Positions 8,158 to 16,976 are shown, numbered from the stretch's first letter. The stretch: 64,000 nucleotides of DNA from Acidobacteriaceae bacterium (GCA_025350325.1 JANXYB010000109.1:1-64000), one strand, 5' to 3'. Made by a program: numbers and translations. The notes: a model not told the origin generated them from the letters alone.

Positions 8158-10041
8158 ATGCGCATCGGTTTATTTCGTTATCGCGTTTTTAGTTGCGCCC
8201 TGCTAGCCCTGCTGCTGGCTGGATGCGATCCCTCGAAATCCAAATCGCCAGCGCACCCCGCACCGCAGGCCGTTGCGCCGGCATTGCCTCCAGCGGCTCC
8301 GCAAGCTCCATCCCCGGCGCCTAAGCCGCAGGCCACAGCGCAACAGCAGCGCATTCAAAAACTGATCGAGCAAGTTGAGCAAGCGAATGCGCAGGGTGCT
8401 GCCGACTATCGCAAAGGCAAACTCCCTGAGGCTAAAGCGGAGTTTGATCGCGCCGTCGACCTGATGCTCTCGAGCGGTATCGACATCAAGAGCACACCGC
8501 AATTGCAAGACGAGTTTGACCGCATCGTCGACGCAGTCAACGCACTCGAGATGGAAGCGCTTAAAGAAGGCAACGGCTTTGCCCCCAAGGTCGAGCCCTC
8601 GCCTGCAGATGTTGCCAGCGACGTAACCTTTGAAGTAGATCCCAAAATCGTCGCTAAAGCGCGTACCGACCTCGCCACCACCAAATCGGATCTGCCTCTC
8701 GTGGTGAACGACTACGTCGCTGCTTATATCAACTTCTTTGCCTACACGCAGCGTGGCCACAATACGCTGCTACATGCGTTCCAGCGCGCCGGCCGCTACA
8801 AAGCAATGATTCAGCGGGTCATGAGCGAGGAAGGTGTGCCCCAGGATTTGATCTACCTGGCCGTCGCCGAATCGGGCTTTCAACCGCGAGCTGTCAACGC
8901 AAAATCGCGTGCCGGCGGCATGTGGCAATTCATGCCGGTCGGAAACTACGGTCTGACGCGCAATAGCTACATGGATGAGCGCTTCGATCCGGAAAAATCA
9001 ACCCGCGCCTACGCCCGTTACATGAAATACATCTACAGCCAACTGGGTGACTGGTATTTATCGATGGCCGGCTATGACTGGGGCACGGGCAATGTGCAGC
9101 GCGCCGTCGAAAAGACCGGCTATGCCGATTTCTGGGAACTGTACAAGCGCAACAATCTCCCCGCCGAAACCAAAAATTATGTTCCTGAAATTCTCGCGGC
9201 AATCATCATCGCGAATCATCCGACCCAGTATGGATTCGACGAAATCACCCTCGACCCGCCGGTGCTGACCGATACTGTGACCCTGAATTACTCCGTCGAC
9301 CTGCGCCTGGTTTCAGACCTGGTCGGTGCGCCCGTCGATGAGTTGGTTGCGCTCAATCCAAGTCTCTTGAGATTGACGACTCCGCCCGATACCGAGTTTG
9401 ATTTGCACCTGCCTGCCGGCACCGCCGCATTGTTTCAGCAGCGCGTTGCCGCTATCCCGAAAAGCAAACGCTATGCCTGGCGCTATCATCGCGTGACGGC
9501 GGACGACACGCTGGCTTCTGTAGCGCGCACCTACCGCGTGCCCGTGGCCGAGCTTGCCGAGGCGAATCAAATGAGCGGCAACGATAAACTCGACGGCGTC
9601 GAAGCTCTAGTAGTTCCGGTCGCTCCCGTCGCCGCATCCTCTGCGCATACTCTGATCTACACCACGCGCAAAGGAGACACGCTGGTCTCGGTCGCAGATC
9701 GATTTGGAGTCTCGCTTACGCAACTGCGGCGCTGGAATAAGCTTTCCGGCACGAGCGTGAAGGTCGATACGGGGCGTCGGATTCGCGTCGCTGAGCCCGC
9801 CAACATTTCGCGCAGCGTTAGCAAACATCGACGCAGTGCACGAGACAGCGCGAAGACCTCTGAGATCGCAAGCGCTGCGACGACCACTTCGGATTCGGCG
9901 CTAAAAATAGTGAAGGGCAGCCAGCCCGCACCGAAATCATCACACCGTGCATCACGAAGCACCACGAATAAAAGCGCATCAACATCGCATGCGCACAAAC
10001 GCAGCGCGCACCAAAATGGCTCCTCGCGAAAACCAAACTAG
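8158..10041 (+). CDS. MltD-like membrane-bound lytic murein transglycosylase with LysM domains
   Basis: A 627-aa lipoprotein. The signal peptide ends in the lipobox LLLAGC (Cys22), and an Ala/Pro-rich linker follows. Residues about 40-130 form a helical region. The SLT (GH23) domain at about 215-360 has catalytic Glu238 in AVAESGFQPRA, followed by AGGMWQFMP and the YDWGTGNVQRA motif. Two LysM repeats lie at about 445-490 (YHRVTADDTLASVARTY) and 500-545 (YTTRKGDTLVSVADRFGVS), followed by a basic Ser/Lys/His-rich tail. It cleaves glycan strands of peptidoglycan from the outer-membrane inner leaflet. The layout is like E. coli MltD but longer at the N terminus and with a charged tail that could bind glycan or nucleic acid (inference). 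Confidence 0.92.
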   Translation: MRIGLFRYRVFSCALLALLLAGCDPSKSKSPAHPAPQAVAPALPPAAPQAPSPAPKPQATAQQQRIQKLIEQVEQANAQGAADYRKGKLPEAKAEFDRAVDLMLSSGIDIKSTPQLQDEFDRIVDAVNALEMEALKEGNGFAPKVEPSPADVASDVTFEVDPKIVAKARTDLATTKSDLPLVVNDYVAAYINFFAYTQRGHNTLLHAFQRAGRYKAMIQRVMSEEGVPQDLIYLAVAESGFQPRAVNAKSRAGGMWQFMPVGNYGLTRNSYMDERFDPEKSTRAYARYMKYIYSQLGDWYLSMAGYDWGTGNVQRAVEKTGYADFWELYKRNNLPAETKNYVPEILAAIIIANHPTQYGFDEITLDPPVLTDTVTLNYSVDLRLVSDLVGAPVDELVALNPSLLRLTTPPDTEFDLHLPAGTAALFQQRVAAIPKSKRYAWRYHRVTADDTLASVARTYRVPVAELAEANQMSGNDKLDGVEALVVPVAPVAASSAHTLIYTTRKGDTLVSVADRFGVSLTQLRRWNKLSGTSVKVDTGRRIRVAEPANISRSVSKHRRSARDSAKTSEIASAATTTSDSALKIVKGSQPAPKSSHRASRSTTNKSASTSHAHKRSAHQNGSSRKPN

Positions 10042-10071
10042 GTAGGAGCCTAATTACGTACTTGTGTTTTG

Positions 10072-10102
10072 ATAGCTTTTGCGTGCAAGCTATTGTTAGA
10101 AT
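10072..10102 (+). promoter_or_regulatory. Palindrome abutting a -10 box upstream of the histone-like gene
   Basis: A perfect 7-base inverted repeat, ATAGCTT (10072-10078) and AAGCTAT (10087-10093), with an 8-base spacer, followed directly by TAGAAT (10097-10102), a plausible -10 box. The repeat lies where a -35/operator would be, so it could be a binding site for a dimeric regulator or a weak hairpin ending the previous gene. Confidence 0.4.
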
Positions 10103-10186
10103 ACTTTCCGCATGCGAAGAAGAAATTTTCGCAGGCGAAGTAGCAAAAACCCTAACGGGCAGCGGCAGGCCGCTGGAGGCAATCGG

Positions 10187-10819
10187 ATGGAAGATGTGTT
10201 CAAGATGTACGCAATGGCGGACGGCAATACTAATCTCGAGCCGTCTGAGTCGAACGCCGATCACGAAGAAGACTTTGAAGAAGATGACGAGGTCGAAACA
10301 TCAAGCGTGCTCACCTCCTCCGATGACGATGAGGGAGTGCTCGATGAAGGCGTGATCTCTAGAAACGTAACCGCCCCAAAGCCGGCTAAAAAGGCCGCCA
10401 AAAAAGCTCCCGCAAAAAAAGCTGCTACAAAAGCTCCGGCCAAGGCCGCGGCAACCAAGGCTCCAGCGAAAAAGACGGCCGCCAAGAAGGCAGTTGCTAA
10501 AAAGGCCCCCGCCAAGAAAGCCGTAGCAAAGAAAGCAGCTGCGAAAAAGGTTGTGGTCAAGAAGGCCGCAAAGAAGTCCGCCCCTAAGAAAAAATCCACT
10601 GGCGCTAGAGGCGGAAAGGTCGCAGCCAAGAAGACTGCGGCAGGCAAGCGCGCCAGCAAACCCACCAAACGAGGTATCAAGTTGGCCGTTAAGAAAGCAG
10701 CAAAGAAGTCGCCCGCCAAGAAGGCAGCTAAGAAAGCTCCTGCAAAGAAGGCCCCGGCGAAGAAGGCAGCTAAGAAAGCCCCCGCGAAAAAGGCAGCAAA
10801 AAAGAAGTCCAGCAAGTAA
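10187..10819 (+). CDS. Histone H1-like Lys/Ala-rich DNA-binding protein
   Basis: A 210-aa protein in two parts. Residues 1-60 are strongly acidic (HEEDFEEDDEVE, SSDDDEG). Residues about 65-210 are a low-complexity array of AKKA, PAKKA and KKAPAKK units with Thr, Val and Ser variants. Such Lys/Ala/Pro repeats are typical of eukaryotic H1 C-terminal tails and bacterial H1-like proteins (for example Hc1 and AlgR3/AlgP), which condense DNA. ATG 10187 is chosen because GGAGG lies seven bases upstream; the frame is open from 10112, but the extra Arg-rich residues lack that support. A strong terminator follows. The acidic head is unusual and may moderate DNA binding (inference). Confidence 0.85.
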   Translation: MEDVFKMYAMADGNTNLEPSESNADHEEDFEEDDEVETSSVLTSSDDDEGVLDEGVISRNVTAPKPAKKAAKKAPAKKAATKAPAKAAATKAPAKKTAAKKAVAKKAPAKKAVAKKAAAKKVVVKKAAKKSAPKKKSTGARGGKVAAKKTAAGKRASKPTKRGIKLAVKKAAKKSPAKKAAKKAPAKKAPAKKAAKKAPAKKAAKKKSSK

Positions 10820-10851
10820 CAGGCAACCACTAATTCAAGGCAAGCAAAAGA

Positions 10852-10876
10852 GCCCGGCACTTAGCCGGGCTTTTTT
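10852..10876. terminator. Bidirectional Rho-independent terminator
   Basis: GCCCGGC (10852-10858) pairs with GCCGGGC (10864-10870) and is followed by TTTTTT; AAAAG lies on the other side, so it can also serve the convergent peroxiredoxin gene. Confidence 0.9.
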
Positions 10877-10899
10877 GCGTCTGTACACAGACGCGTCGC

Positions 10900-11436
10900 T
10901 TACTTTTTCTGTTCCGAAAGAGCGGTCAGCACCTCTTCTGAGTGATGCGACGGATCGACCTTGGTCCACACTTTAACGATCTTGCCGTTGGGGTCGATCA
11001 GGAATGTGTTGCGGTTAGCAATCGTCATGGGTCCGAAGTGGCCGAGGGAGCCGTACTCATCCACAACCTTATGCTGCGGGTCGGCGAGCAGACGGAAGGT
11101 CAACCCTTCCTTGGTGCAGAACTGCTTGTGGCTATCGGGCGTATCAACGCTGACCCCGAGCACCACTGCGTTGGCCGCGTCAAACTTGGCCTGATCGCGT
11201 TGAAAGTTGTGCGCCTCGATGGTGCACCCTGATGTCATGTCTTTGGGATAGAAATAGAGCACGACCCATTTGCCGTGAAAGCTGTCTAGTGCTATCTGCG
11301 AGCCGTCCTGTGAGGGAAGGGTAAAAGTGGGTGCGGTCTGACCTGCGGTTGGCAATGGCTGATCGGCAGCGTGCACCGTCCCCAGCGTCACCGTCAGCGC
11401 AATCGCCACGGTCATTACAACGAGAACTTTCTTCAT
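10900..11436 (-). CDS. Exported peroxiredoxin (AhpC/TSA, BCP/PrxQ type)
   Basis: A 178-aa protein with a signal peptide (MKKVLVVMTVAIALTVTLG...VHAA) and a thioredoxin-fold peroxiredoxin domain. The peroxidatic Cys lies in PKDMTSGCTIEAHNFQRD, where the usual TPGCT is SGCT. The BCP-type partner five residues later is not Cys here (His), but a second Cys in HKQFCTKEGLTFRLLAD matches the alternative resolving position. GPMTIANRNTFLIDPNGKI is the conserved C-terminal part. It detoxifies peroxides in the periplasm. ATG 11436 is preceded by AGGAGG; the longer frame from 11469 lacks a binding site. Confidence 0.92.
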   Translation of the reverse strand: MKKVLVVMTVAIALTVTLGTVHAADQPLPTAGQTAPTFTLPSQDGSQIALDSFHGKWVVLYFYPKDMTSGCTIEAHNFQRDQAKFDAANAVVLGVSVDTPDSHKQFCTKEGLTFRLLADPQHKVVDEYGSLGHFGPMTIANRNTFLIDPNGKIVKVWTKVDPSHHSEEVLTALSEQKK

Positions 11437-11606
11437 TTGTAACCTCCTGTTGAATTCGGAATGGTCCATCCATTTTCCGGCCGGTATGCCGGTTTTCCCG
11501 GGACGCAGCGGAACGTCTATCGGGGGAATCCCGCCGTGCCAGTATAGCTGCGAACGCGGAATGTGTTGTCACTGAACAGTCACCGCAGCGCTGTTTCCAT
11601 AGTCCG

Positions 11607-12476
11607 TCACGCTCCTCTGGGAACCGCCACAATGGCTATATTTGCTTCTGCGGCACGCCTCAGCAATGTTTCGCGATCAAACAGCAGCGTGCGGCCAGCC
11701 TCGACAGAAATACAGCTGGCGCCAGCACGAAGCATGGTCTCCACAGTACCCACACCGATGACAGGCACATCAAAACGCATGTCCTGGTTGGGCTTCGCGA
11801 CCTTGATAACGGTGAGTCGCCGCTCCAGCGTAGAAACGTCGGGCTGCAACGATTGCATCAGCAAGCCGGCGCGCTCGATCGCCGCGTCCGTGCCTTCCAT
11901 TGCTTCAACGGCGAGGCAAGCCTGGGCAGCCACCACGACCGTCTGTCCAATATCGAATCCGGCAATGGCTCGGGCCACGCCTAGCCCGTAATCAATATTC
12001 CTACGCTCATTCTCGTCAGGACCGCGCCCGCCTGGCACGCCTTCGGTAAGCACACCTTGTTGCGCCAGCAGCGGCTCGAGAAATTGCGTGGAGCTTATCA
12101 GTTCGATGCCTTCATCGCCCAACACCTTGGCAACCGCACCGAGCAGCATGTCGGTATTGCGGGTGCGCAGGTTCAACAGCAGTTTGGCAAGGCGCCAATC
12201 CGGCCGAATGCTCGAGAAAATCTGCTTGTGTTTTACCTGCCCGGCCATCACCGCCTTAGCCACGCCTTCCTGGTGAAAGACCTCGATCAGCCGCGACAAT
12301 TCGCCTAGCGAAAGCCAATGGACGGTAATACCGTCGTCGGCTGCGGCGCGATCATCGATCTCCGGCTCTGCCTCTTCGCGAATAGCGGCCACAATAACCG
12401 CGAGCCCCTGCGCCCTGGCCGCATCGAGCAGCAAAAACGGAAAGCGCCCATTGCCCGCAATGAGGCCCAGCTTCAT
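11607..12476 (-). CDS. lpxI: UDP-2,3-diacylglucosamine diphosphatase LpxI
   Basis: A 289-aa protein of the DUF1009/LpxI family. It starts with the family signature KLGLIAGNGRFPFLLLDAAR and contains GQVKHKQIF, the GAVAKVLGDEGIELISSTQF region and the C-terminal DMRFDVPVIGVGTVETM. LpxI hydrolyses UDP-2,3-diacyl-GlcN to lipid X by a mechanism different from LpxH, giving the fourth step of lipid A synthesis. It begins two bases after the lpxA stop and is the last gene of the fabZ-lpxA-lpxI operon, so it is almost certainly co-translated. Cytoplasmic or peripheral. Confidence 0.93.
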   Translation of the reverse strand: MKLGLIAGNGRFPFLLLDAARAQGLAVIVAAIREEAEPEIDDRAAADDGITVHWLSLGELSRLIEVFHQEGVAKAVMAGQVKHKQIFSSIRPDWRLAKLLLNLRTRNTDMLLGAVAKVLGDEGIELISSTQFLEPLLAQQGVLTEGVPGGRGPDENERRNIDYGLGVARAIAGFDIGQTVVVAAQACLAVEAMEGTDAAIERAGLLMQSLQPDVSTLERRLTVIKVAKPNQDMRFDVPVIGVGTVETMLRAGASCISVEAGRTLLFDRETLLRRAAEANIAIVAVPRGA

Positions 12477-12478
12477 GA

Positions 12479-13249
12479 TTATTTGATGACCCCGCGCCCG
12501 CTGCGCTCGATGAAAGCCGCAAGCAGGGCAGCGTCTTCGCCGTCCAGTTCGCGAATTTTTTCGAGGGCCTGCGAGGTATTCATTTTCGCCGCAAGCAGGA
12601 GTCTGAACGCCTTTTGCAGTGTATGCAGCCTTTCGGTTGAAAATCCACGTCGCGCCAGGCCAATCTTATTTATCCCGAAAGCCTTGTTTTCGCGCCGCGC
12701 CGACGTCAGCGAAAATGGCAGCACGTCCTGGGTCACAATTGTTCCGCCGCCGATAAACGCATATCTGCCCACCGTGCAGAATTGATGCACCGGGCTGAAT
12801 GCTCCCACCGTCGCGTAATCTTCGATGGTCACATGGCCGGCCAACGTCGCCGCATTGGCTAGGATGCAGTGGCTTCCTACCTCGCTGTCGTGGCCCACGT
12901 GTGCCGACGCCATCAGCAGGTTGTGCGACCCAATGCGCGTTGTGCCGCCGCCCTCCGCCGTACCGCGGCTGATGGTCACGTTTTCGCGAATCGTGTTGTC
13001 GTCGCCCATCATAAGCGCGGTAGGTTCGCCCCCGTACTTCAAATCTTGCGGCGCAACACCTACCGCGCAAAACGGGTGGAAAACGTTCCGCGCTCCGATC
13101 AGAGTACGGCCCTCGAGCACCACGTGCGAAATGAGTTTGCAATTCTCACCCAGCACCACGTCGGGGCCGATCGTCGAAAACGGCCCCACGGTGCATGAGT
13201 CGGGAACGACTGCTCCCTCAGCCACCACCGCACTGGAATGAATGCTCAA
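12479..13249 (-). CDS. lpxA: UDP-N-acetylglucosamine acyltransferase LpxA
   Basis: A 256-aa trimeric left-handed beta-helix acyltransferase that makes the first committed step of lipid A (transfer of 3-hydroxyacyl from ACP to UDP-GlcNAc). It begins [20 protein letters not shown] and has many hexapeptide repeats, [22 protein letters not shown], catalytic His120 in [11 protein letters not shown], and a helical C-terminal tail. The start chosen is TTG 13249, which overlaps the fabZ stop (TTGA) and gives the usual 256-262 aa; the frame is open further upstream inside fabZ, but that extension has no LpxA-like sequence. Confidence 0.95.
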   Translation of the reverse strand: MSIHSSAVVAEGAVVPDSCTVGPFSTIGPDVVLGENCKLISHVVLEGRTLIGARNVFHPFCAVGVAPQDLKYGGEPTALMMGDDNTIRENVTISRGTAEGGGTTRIGSHNLLMASAHVGHDSEVGSHCILANAATLAGHVTIEDYATVGAFSPVHQFCTVGRYAFIGGGTIVTQDVLPFSLTSARRENKAFGINKIGLARRGFSTERLHTLQKAFRLLLAAKMNTSQALEKIRELDGEDAALLAAFIERSGRGVIK

Positions 13250-13746
13250 CCCGCCGCCACCGCGCCGGCTTGGGAAGATGCCGACTCGTCTTTTTGCATG
13301 CCCTGTTCCCTTTCGCGCGGAACAACGGCACAGGTGAGAGTGGCTTGGCACACCAGCTTGCCATCGACCATTGCCTTGCCCTCGATACGTCCGGCGCGCG
13401 ATCTGAACGACAACACCTCGACCTCGATGCGCAACTGGTCGCCCGGCGTCACGGGGCGTCGAAACTTCGCCTTCTCAATGCCGGTAAACACCACCAGCTT
13501 TTTGTGTCGGTCGGGAATCTCGGCCAGCATGATGATCCCGCCGGCCTGCGCCATCGCCTCAACCACCAGTACACCCGGCATGATCGGATAGCCGGGAAAA
13601 TGGCCTTGAAAGAATGGCTCGTTGATGGTCACATTTTTTATCGCTACCAACCGCTTGGTCCTCTCGAATTCGATGACCCGGTCGATGAGCAAAAATGGGT
13701 AGCGATGAGGCAAAAATTCCAGGATCTCCTGGACGTCGAACGTCAT
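13246..13746 (-). CDS. fabZ: 3-hydroxyacyl-ACP dehydratase FabZ
   Basis: A 166-aa hot-dog-fold dehydratase. [18 protein letters not shown] is the typical N terminus. Catalytic His49 lies in [13 protein letters not shown] and Glu63 in [10 protein letters not shown]. It supplies enoyl-ACP to fatty acid synthesis and competes with LpxA for 3-hydroxyacyl-ACP, which explains the common fabZ-lpxA pairing. The C terminus carries about 20 extra Gln/Ser/Ala-rich residues. The last bases overlap the start of lpxA. It is the first gene of the operon. Confidence 0.96.
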   Translation of the reverse strand: MTFDVQEILEFLPHRYPFLLIDRVIEFERTKRLVAIKNVTINEPFFQGHFPGYPIMPGVLVVEAMAQAGGIIMLAEIPDRHKKLVVFTGIEKAKFRRPVTPGDQLRIEVEVLSFRSRAGRIEGKAMVDGKLVCQATLTCAVVPREREQGMQKDESASSQAGAVAAG

Positions 13747-13908
13747 TCTATGGCTCCAGACGCGCGCGGCAACACAGCTTCGCGCTCGTCAGGATTATAA
13801 CGAAGCGGTATGCCGTGAACGGCGGCCGTTCAGATGGAGTCAAGATTTGGTCGGACCGGAGGTTAGATTTTCGATGCGATGGGCATTGCCCCCGCCGGTC
13901 TTCCCCAC

Positions 13909-14700
13909 TCACTTCTTGATACGCTTCTCCACGGCATCGATATTCCAGAAGTCGGCGCCCAACGGCTGGTTATACGAGATCTTGTCCATGAAGAGTTGCC
14001 GGCTCATTTCTTCATTTTTATAGCGGGTAATCGAATACGCAGTGGGTAATCCATCGACAGTGTGATAGTCCGCATATTCTTCCGCGTCGGTATTCTTATC
14101 CTTGTAGATTGGATCGCGCCATTGAAAAGTACGGCGCAGCGGCAGGTGCGTCTGCACATCCATCTGGATGGTGATCGATTCATTTTGTGCCGAGATCAGG
14201 GTTACTTGCTCTGCGAGGTGCCGTTCTGAAAGCCTCTGCCCTTCGTAAATCAAAATCGTCTTAGGATCTTTGAGCCACACCTTCACTGCGGTCTCAATGG
14301 AGTGGTCTCTGCGCCGCAGAAAGTCATCCACCTGCTCTTGTGGCAGAGCCTTTTTACCTTTGTAAGTTACCTCGGTCCCCGCGCGGCCAATATATAACTG
14401 CACGACGTCGCGATGGGTTGTAAATTCGGTGCGATCATGGTCAGGCCATGCGTGAAATTCCCAAAACTTGGTAGTGCCCGGGTCGGGCTCGCCACGGAAG
14501 AACGCGGCGATGTGCCCCTGCCTCACCTGGTTTTGCAGGTTCAGCCACGCCGCGCCTCCAAGCGCCTGCACCATGGCATCTAAAGCCGCACGCGCCTGTT
14601 GAGCATTTTTTGCGCCGCCATCTTCAGCTATTTGCGTGCGCGCCGGTGGCGGAGCAGCTAGCATCACTATCGCCAAAGCAACCGCCAAGACCTTCCCCAT
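13909..14700 (-). CDS. Secreted protein of unknown function, LolA-like
   Basis: A 263-aa exported protein with signal peptide GKVLAVALAIVMLAAPPPAR. The rest (LDAMVQALGGAAWLNLQ, GTTKFWEFHAWPDHDRTEF, SITIQMDVQTHLPLRRTF, DGLPTAYSITRYKNEE) follows the pattern of periplasmic proteins with an open beta-barrel like LolA/LppX: a helix with a length-scale motif, then long antiparallel strands and a Pro-rich turn. That assignment is by pattern only. ATG 14700 is preferred over 14709 because GAGGAG is nine bases upstream. It follows the SDR gene after 15 bases and is probably in one operon with it. Confidence 0.7.
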   Translation of the reverse strand: MGKVLAVALAIVMLAAPPPARTQIAEDGGAKNAQQARAALDAMVQALGGAAWLNLQNQVRQGHIAAFFRGEPDPGTTKFWEFHAWPDHDRTEFTTHRDVVQLYIGRAGTEVTYKGKKALPQEQVDDFLRRRDHSIETAVKVWLKDPKTILIYEGQRLSERHLAEQVTLISAQNESITIQMDVQTHLPLRRTFQWRDPIYKDKNTDAEEYADYHTVDGLPTAYSITRYKNEEMSRQLFMDKISYNQPLGADFWNIDAVEKRIKK

Positions 14701-14715
14701 CTCGTTCATCTCCTC

Positions 14716-15516
14716 TTACCCCACCAACACTGCGCCGCCATTCACATTCAACACTTCGCCTGAAATAAATCCCGCCAGCGGCGTGCACAAAAACAAGACC
14801 GGCCCAGCAATCTCGAGCGGCGTACCTGCCCTGCCTACAGGGATACCTGACGCGATGCGCGGCCCCAGTTCCGGATCGTTCAGGGTCTCTGACGACATAT
14901 CTGTGACCACCCAGCCCGGCGCCACACAATTCACCCGAATTCCCCTCGGCGCCAACTCACTCGACAGGCTCTTTGTCAGACTGATCACCGCGCCTTTGGT
15001 AACGGCGTAGTCGGCATGGTTGGCCTCCCCGCGCTGCCCTGCAGTGGAGCTGATAAGCACAATATGCCCTGTGGTTTGACCGCTCGCAAATCCAGACGCA
15101 CGCTGCAAATCCATCTGCGCAACGGCCGCCTGCACCAATCCAAAAACCGAGTCCAGATTGATCGCGAGCGTGTTGCGCCACTGTGCCTCCGCCATCTCAG
15201 CTATAGGCGCGTCTTTGGATGGCCAGACGCCGTGGTTGGCAACCAGCACATCGAGCCGGCCAAACGCAGCCACGGCCGCCGCGATCAAGGCGCGACCATC
15301 GGTGGCGGAACTGAGATCCTGCTGAACTGCCACACAGTGCTTCGACCCACCGCACTCCGCCGCCAGCGTCTCAGCCTGCTCGCGGGCTTGCTTGTAGCTG
15401 AAGACAACTTGCGCTCCCGCCTGCGCGAACAACCGCACCGTCTCCGCGCCGATCCCACGCGACCCGCCCGTTATGAGTGCGACCTTGCCCTCTAGAACTA
15501 ATGACACACCAGCCAT
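14716..15516 (-). CDS. Short-chain dehydrogenase/reductase (FabG-like)
   Basis: A 266-aa classical SDR. The cofactor-binding TGGSRGIGAE (about 16-25), NHG, and the catalytic Ser in VLISSTAG, Tyr in HADYAVTKGAV and Lys four residues later are all present, as is the PGWVVTDM segment and the C-terminal SGEVLNVNGG. The first strand is followed by an Arg/Lys-rich loop (SYKQAREQ), consistent with NADP(H). The substrate is not evident: it could be a 3-oxoacyl-ACP reductase or another alcohol dehydrogenase. No ribosome binding site is visible before ATG 15516; GTG 15507 is an alternative. The secreted-protein gene follows. Confidence 0.92.
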   Translation of the reverse strand: MAGVSLVLEGKVALITGGSRGIGAETVRLFAQAGAQVVFSYKQAREQAETLAAECGGSKHCVAVQQDLSSATDGRALIAAAVAAFGRLDVLVANHGVWPSKDAPIAEMAEAQWRNTLAINLDSVFGLVQAAVAQMDLQRASGFASGQTTGHIVLISSTAGQRGEANHADYAVTKGAVISLTKSLSSELAPRGIRVNCVAPGWVVTDMSSETLNDPELGPRIASGIPVGRAGTPLEIAGPVLFLCTPLAGFISGEVLNVNGGAVLVG

Positions 15517-15694
15517 AGTGTGAAACTAAAGGGTGCTTGCCGTTGAAGTAAAGGACACGCCAGAGTGTGGACAGACAGCACAAGACTTCGCCAGGATTAC
15601 GACATCACCGTTTTGAAGTTAAAACGGATTGCGAGACTGACCGGCGATTCATCGGCGGTCTAGCCGAGCCTCTTCGGCGTCACGCTGAAATGCC

Positions 15695-15886
15695 TCAGAT
15701 AGCCCGCAACATCCGAACGGGGAGAAAGATGATGGCACTCACCAGTTCCAATGCTCCCCCCACGGCAATGCCAACCAGGCGAAAAGGCAATACCAGCAGC
15801 CAAACAATTGGGTATAACACAATTGCCAAGAGCGCCAAAGGCCAACATAAAACCAGCAGAAGGCACCATAAAATAAACTTCGTCAT
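15695..15886 (-). CDS. Small membrane protein, 63 aa
   Basis: A 63-residue protein made almost entirely of two hydrophobic helices (FILWCLLLVLCWPLALLAIV and IVWLLVLPFRLVGIAVGGAL) joined at a Pro, with a Pro-Val-Arg end. A good ribosome binding site (GGAGAA) precedes ATG 15886, which supports it as a real gene. No function can be given. A longer frame over the same bases is in another phase and is not supported. Confidence 0.55.
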   Translation of the reverse strand: MTKFILWCLLLVLCWPLALLAIVLYPIVWLLVLPFRLVGIAVGGALELVSAIIFLPVRMLRAI

Positions 15887-15928
15887 TACCGTTCTCCATC
15901 AGCCATTTCGCAAAACAGTCTAAAACTG

Positions 15929-16518
15929 TCATCGATCAATACGCGAATTGTTCAGCGACAGTTCCCGACAAGCGACCGCTCTTTTAGTGATGCGTTTCAC
16001 GCTTTTGCGCAAGGTCGGTGCCATCTCGGTCCGTAAAAGCTCATTTCCCGCGCACAGCTTTCCTACCAGCAGTTTTTTCTGCTTGGTCTTTTTCGTCTCG
16101 CGAGCCGCCAGAGTCTTCTTGCGATCCCGAATCAGCACGGCCCGTTCTTTTTGTGGCATCGCCAGCACGGCCTTGGTTCGCTTCGGCAATTTTTCGTAGA
16201 TCAATCCGTGCGCAAGTTTCAACTCTGCTTCGATCCCGCGCGGCCTCAAAGCGTCCCATTGCTCAAGCGTCACCCAAAATGCCTTGGCCATGTAGGGAGA
16301 AGCCCTGATCCCCGCAATCTCAAGCAATTCGTGAAAGCGCTCTGCTCCGCAATGAAACCAAAGGACGCCGAGTCCAGTTCCATCTAAGTCGCTCATTGAA
16401 AACATCTTGCCGCCGATATTGCGGTCGCCTACCCAGTAGACGACGTGGTGCCCCAGTTCACTGTTTCAGACACATGGGGCAGCGCCATGCAAATCTCCCG
16501 AATGCGTTCGTTGTCCAC
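15929..16518 (-). pseudogene. MmcQ/YjbR-family protein, interrupted by a frameshift
   Basis: The conserved domain is split over two frames. From GTG 16518, one frame gives VDNERIREICMALPHVSETV then NWG. One base later the reading must shift to give HHVVYWVGDRNIGGKMFSMS, which continues to the end of the domain (WFHCGAERFHELLEIAG, AFWVTLEQWDAL, LPKRTKAVL). The break is at a run of four C (16451-16454); a fifth would restore one frame. Family members are small cytoplasmic proteins of the YjbR fold, role unclear. A 60-residue Lys/Arg-rich C-terminal tail is added. Either a true pseudogene or a one-base error in the assembly. Confidence 0.75.
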
Positions 16519-16578
16519 CCGAGACAGTCTAAGCGGTTCATCTGTCCGCTTCCCTAAAGATTTTGTGCGACATACTCC

Positions 16579-16620
16579 TTGACATGGCACACACTGTGTG
16601 CAATACAGTAGTTGATGTAC
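16579..16620 (+). promoter_or_regulatory. PadR promoter with embedded palindrome
   Basis: TTGACA (16579-16584), a 17-base spacer and AATACA as -10. The spacer holds GCACACA-C-TGTGTGC (16587-16601), a perfect 7-base inverted repeat around one base. Such a site between the -35 and -10 is a typical autoregulatory operator. A looser ATACA...TGTAT pair runs from the -10 region to about 16626. Confidence 0.65.
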
Positions 16621-16637
16621 AGTGTATGAGGCAATGC

Positions 16638-16976
16638 ATGACTGTTTCGCAAAACATTTTTGAAAATCTTCGCCTCGAACTTCGGCGCGGATGCCTCACC
16701 CTGGCCGTGCTGGTGCAGTTGCGTCGCGAGCACTACGGATACACCCTGCGCAAAGACCTGGCAGCAAACGGCCTCGATATCGACGAAAGCACGCTCTATC
16801 CATTGCTGCGTCGACTAGAGACTCAGGGCTTGCTAGTAAGCGAGTGGCGCGAGGAAGAAAAGCGCAATAAGCGCTTCTATCGTCTGTCGAGCGACGGCGA
16901 AGTGATGCTGGACCAATTACTCCACGAATGGCAAGCCATCAACGAATCTATCAATCGCATTCTTGAAACGAGATAA
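16638..16976 (+). CDS. PadR-family transcriptional regulator
   Basis: A 112-aa winged-helix regulator. After ELRRGCLTLAVLVQLRR come the recognition elements YGYTLRKDLAANGLDIDESTLYPLLRRLETQGLLVSEW and the wing with RNKRFYRLSSDGEVML, which are diagnostic for PadR. ATG 16638 has GAGG six bases upstream and gives the family start; the frame is open back to 16563, inside the promoter. It is followed after 10 bases by a membrane protein of the HAAS type, the standard partner of this PadR class, and probably represses its own promoter through the palindrome there. Confidence 0.92.
   Translation: MTVSQNIFENLRLELRRGCLTLAVLVQLRREHYGYTLRKDLAANGLDIDESTLYPLLRRLETQGLLVSEWREEEKRNKRFYRLSSDGEVMLDQLLHEWQAINESINRILETR

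Noticed and set aside
10112-10186. Arg-rich extension of the histone-like gene
   Set aside because: The GGAGG site and ATG at 10187 give a better start; the extension lacks a ribosome binding site.
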